From UBA7803 sp041690675 (GTDB lineage Bacteria; Pseudomonadota; Gammaproteobacteria; Pseudomonadales; Azotimanducaceae): a stretch of DNA of 64,000 bases. Location of the stretch: NCBI GenBank assembly GCA_041690675.1, contig JAWLGU010000005.1:34618-98617 (forward strand), written 5' to 3'. The position numbers and the translations under genes are program-made. Positions 1 through 8,464 of the stretch are shown piece after piece; within the stretch, counting starts at the first letter, position 1; the number at the start of each line of letters is the position of its first letter. Below the pieces are notes generated by a model. That model ran no database searches. It saw only the letters and a list, made by a program, of their open reading frames with translations, and had not been told where the DNA came from.

Positions 1-394
1 CAATCTGACGTTCCAGGAGTCGGAGCTGGTTGCCGGGCCCCAGGCCAACGCGCCCACCAACCGGAAGCGGGATCTGACCAACGCGGCACCGTTCATCGCC
101 AACCTGCAGTTCGGTTACGACTCCCCGGACGGCCGGCACTCGGCCACGCTGGTGTACAACGTGTTCCAGGAGCGCCTGTTCCTGGCCGGCCGGTTGGGGG
201 CCCCCGACGGATTCGAGCAGCCCTTCCACGCCCTGGACGTCAGCTACGCCTGGTATCCGTCGGCCAAGGTGAAGGTGAAGGCCAAGCTCCAGAACATCCT
301 GAACGACAGCGTCGAGATCGAGCGGGACGGGGTGACCACGTTCGAAGAGGACATCGGCCGCACGTTCGCGGTGAGCGTGAGCTGGGATTTCTGA
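1..394 (+). CDS. TonB-dependent receptor, C-terminal fragment
   Basis: The reading frame is open from the window edge (first full codon at base 2) to a TGA at 392-394, giving about 130 residues of the end of a larger protein. The segment alternates polar and hydrophobic residues as beta strands do. It contains an LQNILND-type stretch, typical of the last strands of TonB-dependent outer-membrane receptors, and ends in a terminal Phe (SWDF), the usual outer-membrane barrel signature. Such receptors import siderophores, vitamins or oligomers across the outer membrane using TonB energy. The substrate cannot be judged from the fragment. The plug domain and TonB box lie outside the window. Confidence 0.8.
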   Translation, partial: NLTFQESELVAGPQANAPTNRKRDLTNAAPFIANLQFGYDSPDGRHSATLVYNVFQERLFLAGRLGAPDGFEQPFHALDVSYAWYPSAKVKVKAKLQNILNDSVEIERDGVTTFEEDIGRTFAVSVSWDF

Positions 395-535
395 GCTCCG
401 ACCTTGCCCCTCGAGGGGGCGCGCGGCCCGCGCCGCCGCCCTCTCTCCGGCTCCCCCGGCCGGGTAGCACGCGGTCTCGGCAGGCGTTACCATGCCGGGC
501 TCGCAGTCATCAGTCGCTATACGTAGGGGAATACC

Positions 536-1720
536 ATGAGAGACGTCGTCATCGTCGATAGCGTTCGCACCGGGCTCGCCAAAGCGTTCCGGGGCAGCTT
601 CAACCTCACCCGGTCCGACGACATGCTGGCCCACTGCATCGACGCGCTTCTCGAGCGCAACCCTCAGGTATCCCCCGACGAGGTGGAGGACGTCTACGTC
701 GGCGCCGCCAGTCACGTGGGTGAGCAGGACGGCAACCTGGCCCGGCTGGCCGTGGTGCTCTCGAAGCTCCCCATCACCACGGCCGGCGTCACCATCAACC
801 GGTTCTGCTCGTCGGGCCTGCAGACCATTGCCATGGCGGCGAATCAGATCGCCACCGGGCAAACCGAGGTGGCCATCGCCGGCGGCGCCGACTCCATCTC
901 CATGCGTACCCGTCAGGAGCCGGGCAAGTCCAAGCAGAATCCCCGGCTGTTGGAAGAGAAGCCGGAAATCTTCATGGCCATGGGCAACACCGCCGAGGTG
1001 GTGGCCCGCCGCTACAACGTGAGCCGGGAGGCCCAGGACGAGTACGCCCTGCAGAGCCAGCAGCGGTACGCGCGCGCTCAGGAAGCCGGCTGGGTGGCGG
1101 AAGAGATCGTGCCCATGAAGGCCACCATGCTGAAGGTCGACAAGGAAACCGGCGCCGAAAGCCACGTCGAGGTGAGCGTCGACCGGGATGAGTGCAATCG
1201 CCCCAACACCACCCTCGAAGGGCTGGCCGGTCTGCCCCCGGCGTTCGAGGAGAACGGCACGGTGACCGCCGGTAACGCCTCCCAGTTGTCCGACGGCGCG
1301 TCCATGACCCTGGTGATGAGCGCGGAGCGGGCCGCGCAGCTCGGCCTCGAGCCGCTCGGCATCTACCGCGGCTTCACGGTGGCGGGCTGCGAGCCCGACG
1401 AGATGGGCGTCGGACCGGTGTTTGCGATCCCGCGGCTGCTGAAGAACGCGGGGCTGTCCCTGAACGACATCGACCTGTGGGAGCTGAACGAGGCGTTCGC
1501 GTCCCAGTGCCTGTACTGCCGGGACAAGCTGGGCATCGACAACGAGATCTACAACGTCAATGGCGGCAGCATCGCCATCGGCCACCCCTTCGGTATGACC
1601 GGTTCGCGACAGACGGGGCTCATCCTGCGGGAGCTCAAGCGCCGCAAGAAGAAGTACGGCGTCGTGACCATGTGCATCGGTGGCGGCCAGGGGGCGGCGG
1701 GGCTGTTCGAGGCCGTCTGA
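536..1720 (+). CDS. Thiolase family protein (acetyl-CoA C-acyltransferase)
   Basis: This 394-residue protein has the usual length for a thiolase. It shows the nucleophilic Cys in the NRFCSSGLQT motif (about residue 88), the GGADSIS loop, the NEAFA motif and the C-terminal GHPFGMTGSRQ and CIGGGQGAAG motifs that carry the catalytic His and second Cys. Thiolases cleave 3-ketoacyl-CoA in beta-oxidation or condense two acetyl-CoA. The start is an ATG shortly after the purine-rich TAGGGGAAT. It stands alone, but enoyl-CoA hydratase and acyl-CoA dehydrogenase genes occur elsewhere in the window, so a degradative role is likelier than supply of the distant mevalonate operon. Substrate chain length is not visible. 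Confidence 0.93.
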   Translation: MRDVVIVDSVRTGLAKAFRGSFNLTRSDDMLAHCIDALLERNPQVSPDEVEDVYVGAASHVGEQDGNLARLAVVLSKLPITTAGVTINRFCSSGLQTIAMAANQIATGQTEVAIAGGADSISMRTRQEPGKSKQNPRLLEEKPEIFMAMGNTAEVVARRYNVSREAQDEYALQSQQRYARAQEAGWVAEEIVPMKATMLKVDKETGAESHVEVSVDRDECNRPNTTLEGLAGLPPAFEENGTVTAGNASQLSDGASMTLVMSAERAAQLGLEPLGIYRGFTVAGCEPDEMGVGPVFAIPRLLKNAGLSLNDIDLWELNEAFASQCLYCRDKLGIDNEIYNVNGGSIAIGHPFGMTGSRQTGLILRELKRRKKKYGVVTMCIGGGQGAAGLFEAV

Positions 1721-1860
1721 GCCCGCCCCGGCGCGCTCGCGGATCCGGCCCGGCGAGCGATGTGACTTGTAACACATTGAAACTCACGGGAAATGGCGCC
1801 GAAACAGGCGCTGTCGAGAATACGGCTCCGGGCCTAGCAGGCCGAAAGGAGGTTGCTGCC

Positions 1861-2406
1861 ATTACAGCCACCTGGAAAGGGCTGGGAATCGCGCTGCTGC
1901 TGACCGTGGGGCTGCCCGACGTGGCCCTAGCCGCGGGGGCGGCCGCGCCTTCTCGTGCCTACGGCGACCGATCGGACGAAGAGCTGACGGCGCTGGCGGC
2001 GAGCTGGGATTCGCTGAACAAGCACCAGCGCCGGGCCCTGCTCACGGAGATGAAGCTGCGCATGGCCCGCAACAGCGGCCGCAGCGGCGTGATCCGCATC
2101 CGCACGGAGCGCCGTTACGGGCGCATCATCCGCCAGCCCGATGGCCGCGTCATCCACATCGAGACCCAGGTGGTGCACGTGCGGCCCATCGACGCGGAAG
2201 ACCTGGCGGCGGAGCGCCTCGGCTTCGGCCTGGGGTTCGAGCATCGGGTGGCGCAACGGCGCTCTGCAGCGCCGGATGATCGCGCCGAGACCGGGGACGA
2301 GGCAACCGACGCGATTCTCGAGAACGTGCTGCAGGCGCTGGAACCGGCGCCGCCCGATGTGCAGGAGCCGCTGCCCATCCTCCGAGTCACCGACCCTGCA
2401 CCCTGA
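1861..2406 (+). CDS. Hypothetical secreted protein with probable ATT start
   Basis: The frame encodes about 181 residues beginning with a clear signal peptide (a hydrophobic run GIALLLTVGL, then ALA-AG as cleavage site). The mature part is rich in Arg and charged residues. I recognise no family. There is no ATG or GTG at the right place. A perfect Shine-Dalgarno AAAGGAGG (1845-1852) lies 8 bases before an ATT codon at 1861, and starting there gives exactly the signal peptide. In-frame GTG (1762) and TTG (1777) lie further up without good ribosome sites and would add an implausible leader. The gene is followed after 12 bases by the response regulator and may be co-transcribed with it. Confidence 0.62.
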   Translation: MTATWKGLGIALLLTVGLPDVALAAGAAAPSRAYGDRSDEELTALAASWDSLNKHQRRALLTEMKLRMARNSGRSGVIRIRTERRYGRIIRQPDGRVIHIETQVVHVRPIDAEDLAAERLGFGLGFEHRVAQRRSAAPDDRAETGDEATDAILENVLQALEPAPPDVQEPLPILRVTDPAP

Positions 2407-2418
2407 TACACTCGATCC

Positions 2419-3132
2419 GTGGACGGCGATACTGCAAAGCTTCTGGTCGTCGACGACGACCCCGAGATCCGCGAGCTGACCGAGGCGTACCTCTCTCAAC
2501 AGGGGTTCTCCGTGGCGTGCGTGGAGAGCGGCGAGGCCATGATGACCTACCTCGCCGATCACCCGGTGGACCTGATCATTCTCGACCTGATGCTGCCCGG
2601 TGAGCACGGTCTGAACCTGGCGCGTCAGCTCAAGCGCGACGACGACGTGCCCATCATCATCGTCTCCGCTCAAGGGGACGACGTCGATCGGATCGTCGGC
2701 CTGGAAGTGGGGGCCGACGACTACATCGCCAAGCCCTTCAATCCGCGCGAGCTGCTGGCCCGGGTGCGGGCCGTGCTGCGGCGGGCGCAGCGGCCCCGGG
2801 AGACCCGGGGCGAGGGGAGCGAGAATCTCCGATTCGGCCCCTTCGTTCTCGATCTGGGTGCCCACCAGCTGTTGCGCGACGGCGCGCAGGTACCCCTCAC
2901 CTCCGGCGAGTTCGATCTGCTGGCGATTCTCGCGGAGCACCCCAACAAGGTACTGCACCGGGATCGCATCCTCGATCTGCTGACGGGCGCGGAGCGGTCC
3001 CCCTTCGATCGCAGCATCGACGTGCGGGTGACGCGTCTGCGCAGCAAAATAGAACCCGATCCATCCAATCCGATCTACATCAAGACCATCTGGGGCAAGG
3101 GCTACATGTTCTGCCCTGACGGCAATGGCTGA
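2419..3132 (+). CDS. OmpR-family response regulator
   Basis: This 237-residue two-domain regulator has an N-terminal receiver with the acidic triplet VVDDD, the phosphoacceptor Asp56 in LIILDLMLP, a conserved Thr/Ser (VSAQ) and Lys in YIAKPFNP. A C-terminal winged-helix DNA-binding domain carries the typical VTRLRSKIEPDP recognition helix and the KTIWGKGYMF wing. The start codon is GTG. Its last 8 bases overlap the histidine kinase gene, so the two are translationally coupled and form a cognate pair. By family knowledge it is activated by phosphorylation from that kinase and regulates transcription. The OmpR/EnvZ resemblance is structural, and an osmotic role is not shown. Confidence 0.93.
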   Translation: MDGDTAKLLVVDDDPEIRELTEAYLSQQGFSVACVESGEAMMTYLADHPVDLIILDLMLPGEHGLNLARQLKRDDDVPIIIVSAQGDDVDRIVGLEVGADDYIAKPFNPRELLARVRAVLRRAQRPRETRGEGSENLRFGPFVLDLGAHQLLRDGAQVPLTSGEFDLLAILAEHPNKVLHRDRILDLLTGAERSPFDRSIDVRVTRLRSKIEPDPSNPIYIKTIWGKGYMFCPDGNG

Positions 3133-4417
3133 TCCGGAAGGATCCCGCCGCGGCAGCGGCGGTTCCCTTTCGCTGCTCGTCAGAACCAACCTCACCCTGG
3201 CCGTCAGTGCACTGCTCATCGTCGTGATCGCGGTGCTGGCGTTGAACCAGTTCGTCATCAAGCCCATTGCCGTCCGCTCCGCCGACGACGAAGCGGCGCT
3301 GCTGGTGCTCTCCGCGCAGACCTGGGTCGAGCTGCCGCCGGAGGCGCGACCGTACTTCGAGCTGGAACTGGCGCAGAGTCACGATCTGATCATCTCCGGC
3401 GAGCCGCAGGTGCTGGCACCGGCGGACATGGGGCGCCCCTATCTGTCCCTGCTGCAGGAGAAGCTGAGCGACCGTCTGGGCATAGACGTGTCGCTCAAGC
3501 AGGGCAACGAGCTGGTATGGGTGGACGTGCCCATGGGTGGCTATGATCTGCAGATCGGTTTCTCTCCGGCGCGCCGCGACATCCAGCCGCTGTACGTGGG
3601 CATCATGATCGTGGTGCTGGGGGCCCTGGTCGTGTTCCTGACCTCCCTGTTCATCGTCCAGCGCATCGCCCGCCCGCTGATGCTGGTGGCCGAGCGCGCC
3701 GAAACCTTCCGGGGAGGTGAGAACTTCGAGCCGTTGCCGGAGCAGGGCCCGGCGGAGCTGGCGTCGCTGGCCCGGAACTTCAACACCATGGCCCGGGAGA
3801 TCTCCACTCTCCTGTCCAACCGGACCACCCTGCTCGCCGGCATCTCCCACGACCTGCGCACCCCGCTCACCCGCATGCGCCTCGCCCTGGAGCTGTTGCC
3901 GGACGACGTGGATCCCAAGCTGGTGGAGCGCTTCGAGCGGAACCTCGAGGCCATGGACGCGCTCATCGGTGATGCCTTGCGGTTCGCCCGCGGCACGGGC
4001 GAGGCACCCCAGGAGGTCGAACTCGTGCCGTTCGTCGAGGACGTGCTGGCGAGCTTCGACCCGCCGGTCGCGCTCACGGTGGAGGATCCCGTCGAGCAAC
4101 GGGTGTCGGTGGCGCCGGGAGCCCTGCAGCGAATCGTCGTCAACCTGGTGAACAACGGCCTGCAGCACGGGGACAACGTGCGCGTGCTGCTGCGGGGACG
4201 CGAGATTCACGTCGTCGACTCCGGCCCGGGGATTCCGGAAGCTTCCAGAGACGCGGTGTTTCAGCCTTTCTTCCGCCTCGACAGCTCACGCAACGTCAAG
4301 ACCGGCGGCAGTGGCCTCGGCCTCGCCATCGTGCAGCAGCTCTGCCAGGCTCAGGGCTGGCGGGTGCGCATCCAGGAGGGCCCGGAAGGCGGCACCGAGG
4401 TGGTCGTGACCCTGTGA
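3125..4417 (+). CDS. EnvZ-like sensor histidine kinase
   Basis: The protein has 430 residues. It has a first transmembrane helix at about residues 25-45, a periplasmic domain of about 110 residues, a second helix near 158-178, then a HAMP linker and a DHp domain with the phosphorylated His242 in GISHDLRTPLTR. The ATP-binding domain has an N box (NLVNNGLQHG), a G1 box (DSGPGIP) and a G2 box (GGSGLGLAI). The layout and His position closely match EnvZ. It overlaps the response regulator by 8 bases. The ligand sensed by the periplasmic domain is unknown. A strong intrinsic terminator lies about 180 bases after the stop. Confidence 0.93.
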   Translation: MADPEGSRRGSGGSLSLLVRTNLTLAVSALLIVVIAVLALNQFVIKPIAVRSADDEAALLVLSAQTWVELPPEARPYFELELAQSHDLIISGEPQVLAPADMGRPYLSLLQEKLSDRLGIDVSLKQGNELVWVDVPMGGYDLQIGFSPARRDIQPLYVGIMIVVLGALVVFLTSLFIVQRIARPLMLVAERAETFRGGENFEPLPEQGPAELASLARNFNTMAREISTLLSNRTTLLAGISHDLRTPLTRMRLALELLPDDVDPKLVERFERNLEAMDALIGDALRFARGTGEAPQEVELVPFVEDVLASFDPPVALTVEDPVEQRVSVAPGALQRIVVNLVNNGLQHGDNVRVLLRGREIHVVDSGPGIPEASRDAVFQPFFRLDSSRNVKTGGSGLGLAIVQQLCQAQGWRVRIQEGPEGGTEVVVTL

Positions 4418-4580
4418 ACCTTCACAATCGGATCCACGGAGCTCGCACGATTGGAAACAAAATGTCACAAAATGCGCGGGTGAGGAAATTCTCCCGAAAC
4501 AGCTCTACGGCATAGTGGGCACCGTAGCGAGTAGCAATACGCTGCTTTCTCATGAGGCTATCTCTATCCCCTTGAGACCT

Positions 4581-5483
4581 TCATAAGGTCGACTCCACCG
4601 CCGGTTTCCTCTCCAGGCCGGCGGTTTTTTTTGCCTGCTCGTTCAGTTCCGGCGTGAGGTGCACGCGAACGTCCCGTTGCGGGAAGGGGATGCTGATGCC
4701 TGCGGCGTCGAAGCCTTCCTTCACTCGCTCCGTCAGGTCGAACTTGAGGCCCCAGTAATCGGCGGCGTTGGTCCACACCCGCACGATGATGTCTACGGAG
4801 CTCTCCCCCAGATTGCCCACGACGATCTGCGGCGCGGGATCGGCGAAGGCTCGCTCGTCCGCTGCGATCACGTTGGCGATCACCTGTCTGGCGTGGCCGA
4901 TGTCGTCGCCATAGCCGATGCCGAACACGAAGTCCACCCGCCGGGTCGGCTCCGCCGAGTAATTTGTGACGATGCCGTTGGAGATGGTTCCGTTGGGAAC
5001 GACGATGCGGACGTTGTCGGGGGTGTTGAGGATGGTGTTGAAGATCTGAATGTCGGTGACCGTGCCGCTGACGCCCTGAGCCTGAATGTAGTCCCCCACC
5101 TTGTAGGGCCGGAACATGAGCACCAGCACTCCGCCCGCGAAGTTGGCCAGACTGCCCTGCAGGGCCAGGCCGACGGCGAGCCCGGCGGCACCCAGCAGGG
5201 CGATGAATGACGTGGTCTCGACGCCGATCATGGAGATCACGCTGATGATCAGCAGTGCCTTCAGTCCGATGCCGACGAGGCTCTCCAGAAACCTCGCCAG
5301 GGTGGGCTCGGTGCGGCTGCGCGCGAGGCCCCGCGACGTCATCTTCAATACGCGGTTGATTGCCCACAAGCCGACCAGCAGCACCGTCAGTGCCAGGAGG
5401 ATCTTGGGGACGTACAGCACCGCCAGCTCGACCGCCAGGTCGGTGTAGCGGGACATATCTTCCGTGCTCAACAAGTCTTCCAA
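4581..5483 (-). CDS. mscS: MscS-family small-conductance mechanosensitive channel
   Basis: This 300-residue protein is close to the usual MscS length (about 285). It has three predicted membrane helices. The third, pore-lining helix is rich in Gly/Ala (AAGLAVGLALQGSLANFAGG) and is followed by the beta domain motif FRPYKVGDYI and the C-terminal alpha/beta vestibule. The channel opens under membrane tension to release solutes on osmotic downshift. The start is TTG at 5483, with a run of G residues 6 bases upstream as ribosome site. It converges with the two-component operon. Its 3' end doubles as the terminator of that operon. Confidence 0.92.
   Translation of the reverse strand: MEDLLSTEDMSRYTDLAVELAVLYVPKILLALTVLLVGLWAINRVLKMTSRGLARSRTEPTLARFLESLVGIGLKALLIISVISMIGVETTSFIALLGAAGLAVGLALQGSLANFAGGVLVLMFRPYKVGDYIQAQGVSGTVTDIQIFNTILNTPDNVRIVVPNGTISNGIVTNYSAEPTRRVDFVFGIGYGDDIGHARQVIANVIAADERAFADPAPQIVVGNLGESSVDIIVRVWTNAADYWGLKFDLTERVKEGFDAAGISIPFPQRDVRVHLTPELNEQAKKTAGLERKPAVESTL
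4598..4632 (+). terminator. Rho-independent terminator after the two-component operon
   Basis: A perfect 7-bp stem CCGCCGG (4598-4604) / CCGGCGG (4618-4624) with a 13-base loop is followed at once by eight T residues (4625-4632). It ends transcription coming from the kinase gene. It lies wholly inside the last codons of the converging mscS gene, where the T run encodes its Lys-Lys pair. Confidence 0.85.
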
Positions 5484-5631
5484 GGTTTGCCCCCCCTGCG
5501 CCGGCCTAGTGAATTGGCTTGCCTGAATCCAATTCTAAGCAGCCGGCGCTCCCTGTACATCCCTCGGCCCTTGGCCTAGGCTCCCCATCTTCCAGACCAA
5601 CGGCCCCATGGACACAGCCAGGAGTGCACGC

Positions 5632-6312
5632 ATGCGCAGTTCACGGATCGTCCCGGCCGCGGCGAGCCGGCCCGCGGGCCCCGAGGCCGTGATCCTGGCG
5701 CTGCTGCTCCTCGTCGCCGGCGGCTGCGAGAGCGCCTACTACGGCGCCATGGAGAAAATCGGGGTTCACAAGCGCGAGATACTGGTGGACCGGGTGTCCG
5801 CCGCCGCGGAAAGCCAGCAGGAAGCCAAGGAAGAGTTCGAAAACGCGTTCGAGCAGTTCTCCAGCGTCGTCAGCGTGCCACCTTCCGAGCTGCAGAGCAC
5901 CTACGAGGCCTTGAACGACGCTTTCGAGGACGCCGAGGTGAAGGCGGAGCGGGTGCATCGGCGCATCGATGCGGTGGAGTCGGTGTCGGATGCGCTGTTC
6001 GATGAGTGGCGCGACGAGATCGAGCTCATCGGCAATCGGGAGCTGCGGCGCTCCAGCGAGCGTCAGCTCCGGGATTCCGAAGCCCAGTACGAGTCGCTCA
6101 TGACTGCCATGCGGCGGGCCGAGGAGCGCATGGAGCCGGTGCTCGACACCTTTCGTGACTACGTGCTCTACCTGAAGCACAACCTGAATGCCCAAGCCAT
6201 CGCTTCGCTCCGGGGCGAGGTGGCCGGGGTGCAAGCGGACGTCTCGGCGTTGATACGCGACATGGAAGCCTCCATCAGCCAGGCTCGCGCCTTCATCGAG
6301 AACATGGAGTAG
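5632..6312 (+). CDS. DUF2959 family lipoprotein
   Basis: This is a 226-residue protein with an N-terminal hydrophobic segment ending in a lipobox-like VAGGC, so it is probably a lipoprotein. The rest is long amphipathic helix, with the characteristic SAYYGAMEKIGVHKREILVDRV opening and the closing LKHNLNAQAIASL / DMEASI segments that I recognise from DUF2959 proteins of Gammaproteobacteria. I chose ATG 5632 because AGGAG lies 7 bases upstream; an in-frame ATG at 5608 lacks a ribosome site. The function of the family is unknown; the coiled-coil content suggests an envelope structural or scaffolding role. The next gene follows after 25 bases, suggesting an operon. Confidence 0.85.
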   Translation: MRSSRIVPAAASRPAGPEAVILALLLLVAGGCESAYYGAMEKIGVHKREILVDRVSAAAESQQEAKEEFENAFEQFSSVVSVPPSELQSTYEALNDAFEDAEVKAERVHRRIDAVESVSDALFDEWRDEIELIGNRELRRSSERQLRDSEAQYESLMTAMRRAEERMEPVLDTFRDYVLYLKHNLNAQAIASLRGEVAGVQADVSALIRDMEASISQARAFIENME

Positions 6313-6337
6313 GGCCCGTTCGGGCGGAGGACGGAAC

Positions 6338-7096
6338 ATGAAAGTGCTGGGGTGGATCATCGCCGGCGTGGCGGTGTTGCTGATAGCCGTTGGCGTGTAC
6401 GTGGCCTTGAACTCGGGCGCGTTGCTGGAACGGGCCATCGAGCGCTACGGTACCGAGTACCTGGGCGTGCCGGTGGCGGTGTCCGGGGTGGACGTGTCCT
6501 TCGCCGAGGGCTCGGCCAGCATCAGTGGCCTGGTGGTGGGCAATCCGCGAGGCTTCGACGGCCCTCCCGCATTCCGGCTCGACCGTGTCGACGTGGTGCT
6601 CGACACCGGGCAGATCTCCAGCGATCTGGTGGTGCTCGAGGCGGTGTCGGTGGAAGGCGCGCAGGTGGCGGCGCTGATGCGCGGCCGGGCAATGAACCTC
6701 ACGGAGATCATGGACCACCTGAGCGCGCAGATCGGCGCCAACGAGCGAGCCGAGGAGACCGGGGTGGAGTCGGAGGTGAAGTTCATCATCGACCGGTTCG
6801 ACTTCAACGGGGCCCGCGCCACGGCGGAATCCGACCTGCTCGGTCAGGCCGCCATCGACATCCCCGACATCCATCTCACCGACATCGGCCGTGAGTCCAA
6901 CGGCGCTACCGTCGGTCAGGTGCTCGCCCAGGTTCTCGCACCCATCTACCGCGCGGTGAGCCGGGAGATGGTCGCCCGCGGCGTGGATCTCGAAGGCGTC
7001 CGGGAACAGGCGGAAGGACGGGTGCGGGAAGAGGTGGAGGAGCGGCTCGGCGGCGAGCTGCGATCCCTGACGGACAAATTGAGAGGCGAGCAGTGA
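6338..7096 (+). CDS. Membrane-anchored AsmA-like hypothetical protein
   Basis: The protein has 252 residues. An N-terminal membrane helix (about 5-25) is followed by a periplasmic domain with the pattern of AsmA/DUF748-type proteins: VDVSFAEGSASISGLVVGNPRGF, then FRLDRVDVVLDTG and a later ESDLLGQAAIDIPDIHLTDIG-like strand series. The C-terminus is a charged helix (EQAEGRVREEVEERL). Large AsmA relatives move or organise phospholipids across the envelope. This one is short and its role is not known. It sits between the DUF2959 lipoprotein and an enoyl-CoA hydratase gene, whose GTG start overlaps its stop by 4 bases. Confidence 0.6.
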   Translation: MKVLGWIIAGVAVLLIAVGVYVALNSGALLERAIERYGTEYLGVPVAVSGVDVSFAEGSASISGLVVGNPRGFDGPPAFRLDRVDVVLDTGQISSDLVVLEAVSVEGAQVAALMRGRAMNLTEIMDHLSAQIGANERAEETGVESEVKFIIDRFDFNGARATAESDLLGQAAIDIPDIHLTDIGRESNGATVGQVLAQVLAPIYRAVSREMVARGVDLEGVREQAEGRVREEVEERLGGELRSLTDKLRGEQ

Positions 7097-7872
7097 GCGC
7101 ATACGAGAACATCCTGTACGACGTCCAGGGGCCCATGGCCCTGGTCACCATCAATCGGCCCGATAAGCACAACGCCATATCGCTGGCGACCCTGGACGAC
7201 CTGCAGGACGCGGTGGCGCAAGCTGCCGCGGACGACGACGTACGGGTGATCACCATCACCGGCGCCGGAGACCGGGCGTTCGCCTCCGGGTCGGATCTGT
7301 CCGAGGTGGTGCACAGGGATCTGCGCAAGGCGCTCGAGCCCATCGTCCAGGGGCTCGCGGATCAGCTGGAACGCACGCCCAAGCCCACCATCGCCGCCAT
7401 CAACGGCATCTGCATGGGCGGCGGGCTGGAGGTGGCGCTGGGTTGCGACCTGCGCATCGCCAGCCCCAACGCGCGTTTCGCCACTCCGGAGGGCAAGCTC
7501 GGCATCATCCCGGGCGGCGGCGCCACCGCCCGGCTGCCGCGCATCGTTGGGCGCGGCTGGGGCATGGAGATGCTGCTCATGGGGGAGCCCATCGACGCCG
7601 AGCGCGCGCTGGCCATCGGCCTGGTGACCCGGGTCGTGCCCCAGGACAGCCTCATCGACCACGCTCGCGGCATGGCCGAGCACCTGGCGCGTTTCGCCCC
7701 GTTCGTGCCCCGCACCATGAAGGCCATGGTGCACTTCGGCATGGAGGCGAGCCTCGCCGGCGCGCTGATGCTGGAGAAGTACGCACAGGGCGCGCTGGTG
7801 CAGACCGAGGACAAGGCGGAGGGAATCTCCGCGTTCCTGGAGAAGCGGGAGCCCCGGTTCAAGGGGCGGTGA
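7093..7872 (+). CDS. Enoyl-CoA hydratase/isomerase family protein
   Basis: This 259-residue crotonase-fold protein shows the N-terminal VTINRPDKHNAIS strand, an oxyanion-hole segment around GDRAFASGSDL, and the GICMGGGLEVALGCDLRIAS core followed by TPEGKLGIIPGGGAT with the region of the catalytic Glu. It hydrates 2-enoyl-CoA or acts as an isomerase; the exact substrate is not readable. The start is GTG in a GTGA overlap with the preceding gene, indicating translational coupling. It is followed after about 80 bases by the FAS1-like/MaoC hydratase pair. Confidence 0.9.
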   Translation: MSAYENILYDVQGPMALVTINRPDKHNAISLATLDDLQDAVAQAAADDDVRVITITGAGDRAFASGSDLSEVVHRDLRKALEPIVQGLADQLERTPKPTIAAINGICMGGGLEVALGCDLRIASPNARFATPEGKLGIIPGGGATARLPRIVGRGWGMEMLLMGEPIDAERALAIGLVTRVVPQDSLIDHARGMAEHLARFAPFVPRTMKAMVHFGMEASLAGALMLEKYAQGALVQTEDKAEGISAFLEKREPRFKGR

Positions 7873-7953
7873 ATTGATCCTCGGCGGTGCCTTCGGGGAT
7901 ACTCCCGGGTCCGAATTTCCGGAAGCTGAATCGACACAGAGGGGGAATCACCC

Positions 7954-8451
7954 ATGGCCGTAGAGAAGTTTCCCGTGGAAGCGAGCCACATCATGATGTT
8001 CGCGCGCTCCATCGGCGACGCCAATCCCATCTACTACGACGAGGAGCACGCCAAGACCACCGAGCCCGGCAGCATCATCGCGCCGCCGACGTTCGCTCAG
8101 GCCAGCGCTCAGTTCGACCCCGATTACTTCCTGCGCCCGAAGATCGGCGAGCCCTGGTTCGGCTCCGGGAAGGAGCCTACCGGCATCAAGCGGGAGGCCG
8201 GCGGCGGCGGGGGCGGCGGCGGGGGTGGCCTGCACGCGGAGCAGCACTTCGAGTATCACCGGCACATCAGGCCCGGCGACGTGCTGTCGGCCACCACCCG
8301 GCCCGGCAACACCTGGGAGAAAGAGAGCAAGCGCGCCGGCAAGCTGGTGTTCTCGGAGTCCATCACCGAGTACCGGGATCAGAACGGCGAGCTGGTGATC
8401 ACCGCACGCAGCGTCGGTGTCCGCACCGAGCGCCCGGTGGATTCGAAGTAG
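7954..8451 (+). CDS. FAS1-like dehydratase (MaoC N-terminal domain) protein
   Basis: This 165-residue single hot-dog domain protein resembles the N-terminal half of MaoC-type hydratases (the FAS1-like dehydratase domain, as in mycobacterial HadA). It has IGDANPIYYDEEHAK near residue 18 and IIAPPTF after it. A run of ten consecutive Gly residues (bases 8201-8230) interrupts the mid-region before LHAEQHFEYHR. It is followed 13 bases later by a second MaoC domain gene. Such pairs form heterodimeric (R)-specific hydratases for 3-hydroxyacyl-CoA or acyl-ACP, with the catalytic His/Asp in the partner. The ATG start follows AGAGGGGGAAT. Confidence 0.85.
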   Translation: MAVEKFPVEASHIMMFARSIGDANPIYYDEEHAKTTEPGSIIAPPTFAQASAQFDPDYFLRPKIGEPWFGSGKEPTGIKREAGGGGGGGGGGLHAEQHFEYHRHIRPGDVLSATTRPGNTWEKESKRAGKLVFSESITEYRDQNGELVITARSVGVRTERPVDSK

Positions 8452-8464
8452 GGGAGAAACGGAT

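Noticed and set aside
1927..3267. 446-residue minus-strand open frame across the response regulator region
   Set aside because: It is antisense to two genes with clear motifs, has no recognisable domains and reflects the high GC of the opposite strand.
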